A DNA stretch of 64,000 nt. It comes from Kudoa neothunni (taxonomy: Eukaryota; Cnidaria). Within the stretch, counting starts at the first letter, position 1; each line of letters begins with the position of its first letter. Shown here in pieces: positions 37,831 through 47,900 of the stretch. Location of the stretch: contig OZ199838.1 in assembly GCA_964304625.1 (NCBI GenBank), positions 13,206,001-13,270,000 of the forward strand. Direction: 5' to 3'. A program made the position numbers and the translations under genes. The notes under the pieces were generated by a model. It saw only the letters and a program-made list of their open reading frames with translations. It did no database searches and was not told where the DNA came from.

Positions 37831-40316
37831 CTATTGGGTAACATTCACCGTTATTGTTACAAACCTATAAGCACGATTACAATGTTTTTTACTACACCTA
37901 TTAATTACTGATCCCATTGGACAGTTGGGGCATTTGGTGGCGAATTTTGAAATTGGTTGACAACTTGCTTGGAAGCAACCCTATCATATATAAACTTTAG
38001 TAGCTGTTACACATTTAATATACCATGGATTTTCCACAGGGGAAACCTTTTGGGGGAAGAGCTATATTGTCATCCTGTGTACTAAATGTAATAATATTTA
38101 TTTGACGAATCGTGCTAGAATCTGGATAATTTTTAAATATACTGGCAATTAATTGTTTCGCCATTGTTGACAAATGGTATGGTGATGGTTGGGAACTTAC
38201 TGTTACCATTATGTTCACACCACAACCTCGAGCAAAGATCCCTATGTTTTTATTTAAATTATTAACAAAGCAACGATGCTAGTAGATAACAACGTTGAGG
38301 AGCAGACGACTTTCTCAGAAGCGTTAAGTGACGACGGCGAAGTATCATCACAATTGATATCGGAACTCATGTCTTTGATCATCTGAAGGCAGCGCTCCGA
38401 ATACACAACATTCTTATCTAGCGTAATACAGATAATTGAGTAAAATCTATTAGTTAAAATCGACAAACCTGTTGGAAACATTCGTTTGCAAGCCATATTG
38501 GGATCTGAGCACATTCCATCGAAACAATGTGCCTACGATTATGCAATTATTCAACAGTTGGATAGTCGAACAATACGTTTGCTCCACATTGTTTTCCGTC
38601 TGCTATGTAGACATCCTCACCACACTACATTTAAAATTTTTAAATTGCTATAGTCTGCTAACAACAATCAACTTCACTGTTTTCTCCATCACAATATTCT
38701 GGTATGTCACAAATAGGATCATTCATTTTTCGGCACAATTTCCCAGAGATAATCTATTTTATATAAAAAATTTGTTGTATATTGATTTGGAGTACCTGAC
38801 AGTCTTGACAACAGACTTCATTTGAACACTGCACTCCAGGTTTGAGTTGACAAGTTTCTTGAGAACAACAAAATCCTGATTTGGCTTCTCGGCAAGTCTA
38901 AACATAATTTAACTAAATAGACATTTAAAATTTTAACGTATAATATTAGAAGTTTATTAATTGGAAAAATTTTATGTTAAACTTGTGTCATGTATGACTT
39001 TAGATGAGTAAATCTAATGTATTGAATATACCTCCAAAGTTCCACAGTCGCAAGTTTCCCCATCGTGTTCGCTCTTGACACCGTTTCCACAAGTGTCAAA
39101 TAGGTTTGTTTCCTAACTGAAAATAGATAGATTTGTTTATTTTCAATATACAAGAATTGGTTGTTGAAGACAACGCCAATTACGAGTTAGGAGTTCCTTG
39201 ATAGAACAAGTGTGGAACGGTGGGGAATTTTTAGAATTATTCCTAAACATTTCATTATAAAGAAACAGTATTTTCTGTTATTTATAGAATTTGATATTTT
39301 TTTCAATTTACCATTTGAATTGTTCAGCTTTCATAACACATTTATTGTCAGCCACAGCACAATTACAATCAGGACGACTGCTATTCACTGGACTCATACC
39401 GAGCACCTGTCCGATCTCATGTGCTATGGTAAGTCCAACCTTTACATAATTCCATGTATTACAAACCTATAATTATAATTTGTCAAAAAATCGGTTTCCA
39501 ATAAAAAAATATTAACTCTTATTAATCCAACAGCACTTTTTGCACAGGCGGTCCCGTAAAAGGATTTACCCCATTCATCTCCTTCTCCTTTTTTCTGGCT
39601 AGAATTAAAAACTAATCACTCACTTCAAAAATAAATAATTTGTGATAAATTATTTAATTAGAATATAATATCGTAATGTCTTTAATTATCGTAATATTGT
39701 TCAACAATGATAGAAATATTATATATTTTTGACTTATTCAAACTCATTATTAAGGTATTTACATAAATAAAAGATTGACATCATGCATTATTCCGTCGTC
39801 ACAAGAAACCTCACTAAATGCGTGTAACATATGGGTGTAATTATGGGTGATTTCGATTTTGTCATCATCTTTCCAAATATCGAATTTGACCACCCTTAGT
39901 TCAATGTTATGCCAAGCGAATGACTAATTGTAGTTAATTCACACAATAAATAGTAAAATTTACTCTTTGAGCAAATTCAGTTGCATTTAATATAAACTCG
40001 ACGAGTGTTTTTTCGTCAAGATCTAAACTTGTTATCTAAAACAAATCGAATCTTTATCTATAAACAAAATTACTCACCATATCGTTAGATATGAAGTATT
40101 TCACATCGATGGAAAGTTTATTTGGTGATTTCACAATCAAGTGAGGATTGTAGGTTGGCTATTATTCAAAATAAAAGCTTCTTACTAATTTTATTTTACT
40201 TTTTTAATTTTTCCTAACGCAAATTAAAGCATTAATATTAGTCGATAAATAAAATCACCTGCAGACAGCACATTACATGATAAACAACATGCCAAAATAA
40301 ACAAATTCCAAAACAT
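37831..40316 (-). CDS. ADAM-family pseudoprotease (secreted, no prodomain)
   Basis: Seventeen exons: 40259-40316, 40200-40213, 40078-40158, 39964-40035, 39780-39923, 39517-39594, 39312-39466, 39152-39242, 39032-39112, 38796-38897, 38673-38753, 38577-38624, 38469-38532, 38294-38417, 38201-38241, 38024-38121, 37831-37980; 493 residues, all phases consistent. A signal peptide (1-18, MFWNLFILACCLSC) leads almost directly into the reprolysin fold. The zinc site, HExxHxxGxxH in active ADAMs, is HEIGQVLGMSP (165-175), so two of three zinc ligands are lost. Disintegrin follows (CGNG...GETCDCGT; CDIPEYCDG; DVYIADGKQC), then the ADAM cysteine-rich region (HCFDGMCS; CSSTDLCSRLWCEHN; GFPCGKSMGCFQASCQPIS) and an EGF-like remnant. 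No transmembrane helix is seen. It is likely a secreted binding protein. Exon 2 is a 14-nt microexon. Confidence 0.85.
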
Positions 40317-40748
40317 TCTTTCCTTATATTAACAAATTGTATACTATTCGCAAATATCTCTCACCTGAAGAATTGCTCACTGATTCCTCAAGAGACGGAC
40401 GTGAGTCACTTCAATAGTAGGTTTAAAAAATCAATGTTTCTAAATGCCATAAATTTCATTGAGGAGGTCCTCGCATATACATTAATTTTCAACATACTGA
40501 CGAAAAATCATTTATTAATAATGATAAACTCAAACATCAAAACTCCATATTTATAAAAACTATTTGATTTGTAGCTGCTATTTTTATAAAGAATTCCCTC
40601 GACATTGTTTAAACAGATAAAATCACACTGTTTGAATCTTACAACACTATAAAATATGTTATTTTCTTGTTTTATCTCTATAAAAATGGCAGCTTGTAAA
40701 CATAAGTCATAATTTTCGAACCAATCCCATAGAATCCACATTTGAAAT

Positions 40749-41177
40749 TCAACCTCCAGAATTCACTACAATATAATCAATTACACATAAATCATTCATC
40801 ATATCCACATACATATTATAGTTAAAGTGTTTCGTTTTCTGTGATTTGAGAAATGATTTGTAGAACAGGTGGAAATCTACATCGGATGGTTTAATGTGGG
40901 GATAGCTTTTCATAAAATCACGTCTTTCCTAAAAATACATCACCAAAATTTAGAATTAAATTAAATTTGCCACCTTTTCAAATTTCTCCCTATAACTCAA
41001 CCAATAGTTGTTATTAAGTTGATACAACTCCTCAAAAAGCTCATGGTAACGCGTTTCAATGGCACAACCATCACAACGACGATACATTTTAACCTTTCTG
41101 ATGCCAGAAGGTGGTTCATCGTGTTCGACAAGATCGACTTTGTCATTTTTAATTGGTGAACTGTTGCCAAACAACAT
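40749..41177 (-). CDS. COA8: Cytochrome c oxidase assembly factor 8 (APOPT family)
   Basis: Exons 40974-41177 and 40749-40928 are separated by a 45-bp phase-0 intron; 127 residues. The start region HDEPPSGIRKVKMY resembles the family's 'HDWIGPPDKYSNLRPVHFY'. NNNYWLSYREKFEKERRDF matches '...FW...N..F.keKeeFi', and KPSDVDFHLFYKSFLKSQKT matches 'LNAEEMADFYKEFLSKN'. COA8 is a mitochondrial matrix factor that protects complex IV during assembly. No obvious presequence is seen at this start, and the C-terminus after the YN motif is shorter and different from vertebrates. The family match is moderate but continuous. Confidence 0.7.
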
Positions 41178-41195
41178 TGACTCAATATAAAAATG

Positions 41196-41342
41196 CTAAT
41201 TTTTCAAACGTCGGCTAATCTCATCAGAAATCGGATTTATGATAGCCCGACCCTTGAGATCATACCTAGATTATTGGGGAAATTAAATTTAATTTTGCTC
41301 TACAAAACACATTTCATTCGGTAAAATGTTCCGTAAGTCCAT
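41196..41342 (-). CDS. Tiny spliced ORF, 33 residues, unknown
   Basis: ATG at 41340-41342, exon 41311-41342, 45-bp GT-AG intron 41266-41310, exon 41196-41265 ending in TAG. The intron has exactly the size and signals of neighbouring ones and the join keeps an open frame (MDLRNILPNEM then YDLKGRAIIN...ISRRLKN). It ends 18 bp before the COA8 start codon on the same strand, so it could be an independent micro-gene, an upstream ORF, or the 5' part of a longer COA8 transcript. No family recognised. Confidence 0.35.
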
Positions 41343-42168
41343 GTTGCTTTGAAAAATGCGCCCGTCGGATTTAAAAATTTAATCCTCTAATAAATTTGAC
41401 GGCGGGCAACATATGAAAGGAGTGTCTTTGAACTGAGCTGTAAATTTGGAGCTTAGAAGTTCGAATCTCTGGTCTGGTAAGACGCCGCGTCTGCTCTATG
41501 AGCCTCTTTTCATTAATTGGAATTTTAAATGGAGGTACGTTCATTAATCTATGTTACATATCCTCAATTATAATCCGGTATGGTGAAGAGGGTCGGTTTA
41601 GACGTTGTATCGTCGGAGCCAAATTAGTTAACCAAAGTCCTCTATGTTTCACAGAGTGTGCCCACATCTTTTAAGTTGAGGAAAGATAGAGTTTTTAGCG
41701 ATGATAACATGATTGAGATAGGGATGTGTAGAGAGTTAAATTCCCCCATTGCCGCAGGAGGATTGGGTGAGGCACTAAGTATTACTCAGAGTGTTATCTA
41801 CAGAGTTCATAGATCCTGTCAGACCAACCAGAACTTACCAGTCTAATGGGCCTGAAGCAAGGATTTAAAAACTCTCGTGCCCAGTGTTAATTTAAAATTT
41901 AAATGAAGAAGGAAAATAATTTCGCCTGCATGGCATTCTATTTTGCATAGTTTCCCAAAATAGTTTTAAAATATTACAGTGATTTTTTATCTATTCAAAA
42001 ACAAATGCGAAATAATTTTATCGATTTCAACACGAACACACATTGAAAAATTAAAACTTGCGTCATTTAAAATAATGTAATTAATTTTTTTGCATAATTA
42101 TAAAATACTCCATTATAGATTTTTGTTAAAATATAATTCTTCATGGTTAAAAAATAACCATATATATA
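41343..42168. other. Intergenic, no gene recognised
   Basis: A patch at 41365-41545 is less AT-rich and contains AGTTCGAATCT, a poor B-box match, but no folded tRNA. The 62-codon frame at 41658-41846 is unrecognised; a MGLKQG string a little downstream recalls reverse transcriptases but stands alone and is not accepted as a LINE. Confidence 0.4.
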
Positions 42169-42724
42169 CAGTCGAACCTCGGTAACCGGAAGAATTACTT
42201 AGTCATATTTCCGGATAAAAGTAGCACCCATCCACCGTACGACATAAAATGTAGCGTATAGACCAATGCAATATTTAAAACAAAAATATTTTTAGGTTAT
42301 TTATTAATAAATTTCTCGTTTAAAACTTAAGTTAAGCATCCAGTTCTTATATGAATTTATGTAATATCAGAACGTATGTCATTTTGTATCTTAAACATAC
42401 ATTAATTACCGATTATTAAAAAAAGCAGATTATTCTTCTGTAGACGTGTAAAAACTGCTATATTATATATTGTTTTTCCGTTGTCTCCATACTCTTAGTT
42501 AATAGATAGCTCAACATTTTTAATTTAAGTGACAGAATTTAAAATATCATACTTACTAAATAGTAAAAATAGCTTATTAATCAAGTAAACAATCCTTTAG
42601 GTATTAATTTAAAAAACGCTCGCGCACAAGGCGTTGTTTAAATTCGACTAGACGGAACCTCGTTATCGCTATCCGGAAAGAAAATCGCCGGCGCCAAATT
42701 TTCCGGATAATCGAGGTTTGACTG
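42169..42724. mobile_element. pogo/Tigger-like MITE (556 bp)
   Basis: Terminal repeats CAGTCGAACCTCGGTAACCGG and (inverted) CAGTCAAACCTCGATTATCCGG are flanked by TA on both sides, as for the Tc1-mariner-pogo superfamily. There is no coding capacity. It is the same family, in opposite orientation, as 58175-60221, and it preserves the uninterrupted sequence at the site where that copy received a piggyBac-type insertion. Confidence 0.85.
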
Positions 42725-44960
42725 TATTTGAAAAAATAAGAGTAATTTAAAACAGTTATAGAAGGATTATTGTTGTGTACTATCTAATAAATCATTAATA
42801 CCATCATTTATACTAAGCTGCTCTATTGGGGGTCCTTGACTCAAACAAAAATTCTACGGCTTAGCATGTTTTGCACGTAGTGAACCGATCCTACGTAATC
42901 AGAATCTCTCTCGAAAACATCCGTGTGATTCGTGTACATTCAAAGTTGAAATAAGCCTGATACACAAATAATCATCTGATAAATTTCACTGAAATTATTT
43001 TTGTTATCTGCTATTTTCTATTTATTAGTATTTGAAATAAAAACGTTAATTTTTTTATTTCAAATTTATTTATACATATATTAATTCTTAAAGTAAAATC
43101 TTAAACAATACAACGTAAATAAATTTAAAAATATTTTTATGTAAAAACGATAAACAAATTATATTGTAAAATTGGTTGAATTATAAAAAATTGTTTTATT
43201 TATTTTTTTAAGGAAACATAAGGTAAGTAAAAATTCAACCCTATGTAGCGTCAAGATTAAGATTTTTTTGTTTGTTAAATTATTTCAGATTATTATACTT
43301 CAAATTAAAATCAATCGGTATTAAAAAATTATACGATCAAAAATTTTACATTCGAGATTGATTCAAACATTATTTTCCTCATTTTATTTTTAAATATATA
43401 ATTAAAACAAAAAACTATTTTATCTATAATTCAGCGCGAGAGACTCTTCCATTCACACCTGATATTCTTCAGTAACATTAATATCTCTAGTTCATTCACA
43501 TATTATGATTTATGAATATTTTTAACTTAAAAAGAGGCGGGGGTTGAACTAATTATTATCCAAAAAAGATAAGGGGGAAAAATCAAAACATTTAATTTAT
43601 TATCAGTTATATTTATTCTATTTACATTTGTTTTCTTATTAAAGTAGTTCGCCTCTTTTTCTGTTAAATACAATTATAGTAAAAATATTTTTCTTGTCTA
43701 ATAGTGAATTCATTTTTAAATCTCTTTTTTGAGAAGGGATGCGGAAACTAAAATGGATCGGGAAACGTTCGTTTATACTTATATAATGTATCTATCTTAT
43801 TGGAAAAAATATGTATCCTAAAAATCAACCTCTTGTATTTTTTTGAAATTGAAGTTTTAAATATTTTTTATATATAAAGTATTTTTGGAACGTAAAAGAA
43901 AAAATTGGCGTCCTTCTTATTGATATAATACAAATTAATAAAAATTCTATAACTGAAAAACAAACCAAATAATAATTAATTTCACGTTTTGAAAGAATCA
44001 ATTATTTTGAATCGTGTCATATTTTGACCGGCTATGACATAAATATTAATTTCCAATTTTAACAATGATCGAAACGATTTAGGATTTTAGACTAGTGAGA
44101 AAATTTTATTCTTTTTACGGAGAATGTCATTTAGGATTTCTACATTTGATATCTTCAAATGTTTCACATTAACTATCATAACGATTTTTAATGGAATATT
44201 TTCAAAATATTTATGATTTTGTAATTTTCTGCTAATTATCTTACATTTTGACCTTTGATTGTGGCCATATTTCTACTTTTTTGAGAATAATGCTACATTG
44301 ATCGACAGAATGCCTGAAAAATGTGCATAATTATGGAGCCACGTGACTCCGGATATATATTTTTCATCATTTACGATCAATTATTTGAACAAAAATTACC
44401 ATTAAATTGAGTATATTTGTTTTTAGAAACATTAGAAATATTTAGAACTATTATCAAATAACTTTTTAAAAGGTACGCGAAACCGATTACCGACTGTATG
44501 GCTTGGATGCGCCGGTTATGTTTTTAAAAAAATCAGATACATATTTTAAATTTTTAACCTCTGTGCCGAATGCTGCCATATAATACTTAATTTGATAATT
44601 TTCCTCATATATTTCAAAATTTTTTATTTTTTAAACTAAATATTTTTGGGTTCTAAAAAATATATTCCTATCGCTTAATTCCCAGAAAAGAAAACCAAAA
44701 GCATTAAAAGCCATAATTAAAATAAAATTTACAAAAAGATTTGTTTATATCAACATATTCTATTAATAATATTAAGTGCAAATTATAAATTGTTACTCAA
44801 TTTACGAAGATGAAGACGCTTACCTAATTCGAATTTAAATTTGAGAATAATGGATAAAATTTAAAAAAGGATCCATAATAAATAAAGCATATGCTTTATT
44901 TTATTATGCAGAAATGTTGACGCAATTAAAAACACAGGATGAAAGATAAACATGATAAAA
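42725..44960. other. Intergenic downstream of NUP160
   Basis: Highly AT-rich with no frames of note. A minus-strand polyadenylation signal (AATAAA) lies at about 44895-44900, some 60 bp beyond the NUP160 stop, within a small palindrome around GCATATGC. Confidence 0.5.
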
Positions 44961-47900
44961 TTACACAGTATTAGTATTAGTGGAAATTATGCTCGAAGAA
45001 TGCACACTAATTAGTTTTTTATAAGTTTTTATCGAATCGTTCAATCGATTGAGCAACACATTCATAGCAATTGCATCGTTGGGGTCGGAAGTGTGTTTGG
45101 CGAGAAAGTCCAGTCGAGATAGAGTCAATTCTGCAAGATAGAAATAGGAATTGACAGTGTGATCAGGGTGTTGAGCATAACTAGATGTAACGCTGTCAAG
45201 CAATGAGATACACCATTGAGCAGCTTTATCAAGCCTTAATTCGAGTAGATAAGTTTGAATAAGTTTGCCAATGTTGTTTCGGGCAATAAGTTGTTCAAGC
45301 CACTCTGGCACAACAACTTGTTTGGCCATGAAAACCCTGACGAGATTGCACAACAGCTGAACTTGTTTCTGGTCGGTGACACAGTCGTAGCAATATTTTT
45401 GAAGATTGGAAAAATCAGTATAAGAGGGTGATGTCACAACTGTAGCAATATTAGATGTATCGCTATCGGGATGATCTAAGGATATTTCATGTAGTGCGAC
45501 GGCATTGATAACATATTGGAGTAGATCTATGCTGTTGTATGCGTATTTGAAGGCCACATTAAACATGTTATATTTGATTAGATATTTCACCATTTCAACT
45601 GGTTGCACAATTGGGAAAGTGCCGGGAAGAAACTGTAGCGTTTTAAGTTTTTTTTCAATAGCCAAACAAGTATCACAGAATATCACCATTTGTTCAATAT
45701 CATCGAGGGTGATAATAGTTTTGGGTGTGAGATGGAATTCATTGATCATAACTTGAATAGTGCGTTCTTCGTGTGAGACCGAAAGAGGAAGTTTAACGGC
45801 GTTATTTGGTTCCGACACAGATTCGTCACAATCATCGATAATGCTAACATTTACTAGTTCGCTTAAAGTGTGTGCAAAATGAGTCAGGGCTTCGATGGTT
45901 TGTCTTTCAACATACCAATACTTCAACAGACATCCGTCGTACAGCTTGTAATAGGCTGTAACGCAGAAAAATGCCGCCAACTCAAACAGCCGCATTGCAA
46001 TACAGAATTCGGAGCACTGTTTGGCATAATTGATGATCGAGTCATGTGTAGATACATCCAGCACAGTCTGTTTGAGTACGCTTATAACCAATGGTAGGAA
46101 TTCACCAAAATTAACGTCGACAAGTCGACATGCACCATCCGAGTCCATAATAGCATTACAAATTGTGGATATATTTTGAATGCGGATTTTAGTGTCACAA
46201 TAGAAAAGACTGAGCAAATCTAGAGCCTCGCGGAAATTGTTCATCTGAATGTAGCACATGAATTTCACATCAAGAAGTTTATTATATATGGGATTATCAC
46301 TGAGGTAACAACTGTCATCACCATCACGAGAAACCCCCGTAACATTGGGCATATTGATGTGGGTTGATTCCAGTCCATTGGACATTTTTAGGATGGGTGC
46401 GGACAATCCAACGGTCACCAAATCCAATAACAACCCAGGTTGGGGATGTTTTGAGTTGGTAAAGTCCGCAATCATGCAATCCAAAAAGTTGCCAAAAAAT
46501 TCATCATCATATTTTGAGACATCATTCTTGAGTTGACTTTCACTCACCAAATCGATGAATGCTCGAAGTAGTTCAACGTAGAAGATTTTGGCGTAAGAGT
46601 AATTATTCAACTTGACCAATGTACGTGCTATGTACAACTGTAACTGAAGAATGTGAGCGTTGAACTTGGAGAATTCTTTGACAACTGTAGAGTCTGGGCC
46701 AGTCAGCATCAAGTTATTGCCTCCATCAATGCAACGGAGCTGAAACCACAGAGATATCATTGAAAAACAATGAAACAAGTTTTGTTCATAATGATAGCTG
46801 TTGTAGAGTCTTTCAGCAACTAAGGGTGTAAAAAATGAACCAATTATTGTTTTTATTGTTCCGCCACCTAAGCGCACAACTACATCACTGTTATCAACAA
46901 TTTTAGCATGAGTCGGAGTTGACGTTGCAGCGAACCACCAACAATTAACACAACCAGCACAAACAATAGCCATTGATGTGCAGGAGGTGGCCCATTGTTT
47001 GACAACATGACAACCATCTAAAACTTCATTTAGAGGTTGCATATTAAAGCTGCTAAAGTCGTTTGTTGAGCAAAAATCGGAGTGTTTTCGCTGGACATAA
47101 TTATCTTTGAAGTGACCAGCAGAGGACAATAATTGTTCACTATTAGTTGTAGTGTTGCTGTTGTCATGTGCACACATCCAATCACTGCACAATTTAAGGC
47201 ATTGTCCATAGAAGTTGAATAACACACGCACACGTTGAATTATTGTTTGATATATAAAGGAGTTATTGCTGTTGTTGTTGTTGTTAGTGTTGGCGATGAG
47301 TGTGAGGTCGCAATCGATTTCCTTTTCCAACACATTGTAATAAACCATCAACAGCTGCGATGCAATAAGGAATTGATACCAACAGAAAAGGTTCAAGTGG
47401 GAGCTGAGAATTTGTGAGAGAATACAATAACCGAGCTGGTGTGTTTCCATATTGGTATCGGTTACCAAATCGATACTAAGCGACGAAAAGTTATTAACGT
47501 TGTTGGTCTGATCTGAATTATACTGATTATGCAGGTCGACATCACCACCTTCACTATTCTTGAAAATATTGCTACTCTCAACAAACAACTGGATAAGAGA
47601 AAAAATATCTTCGATGTGTTCTTTATCGATGTTTACCATCGAAATATCATTATCTTTATCATCATTGTTCTTTTTGTTATTTGAGGATATTAATTGTCTG
47701 AGAAATTCGCAAACTCTTTCAAAGTGTTTGTCGTCTGAAGCTTTATTGTAATTAGTGTAGTTTTTGGTCATAAGTTCACGATCATTGATCATTCGATTGG
47801 TTTGGTTAGTGATGAGCTGTAGGTTTTTAAACACCACATACCTATCAGGAATATCCATAATTTTGCTAAAGTCAAAAATGACATTGGACGGGTGACGTCG

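Noticed and set aside
38254-38514. Short ADAM ending with a hydrophobic GPI-like tail (read-through of exon 14)
   Set aside because: Reading on without splicing gives a hydrophobic C-terminus, but splicing at 38294 restores the conserved ADAM cysteine-rich sequence (CSSTDLCSRLWCEHN) and continues in frame over three more exons, so the short form is at most an isoform.
40508-40741. 77-codon minus ORF right after the COA8 stop
   Set aside because: No homology or start context; likely COA8 3' UTR.
41365-41545. Second tRNA-like or SINE sequence
   Set aside because: The B-box match is poor and no A box or stems could be found.
41658-41860. LINE reverse-transcriptase fragment suggested by a MGLKQG string
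   Set aside because: Single short string without any other RT motif on either side.
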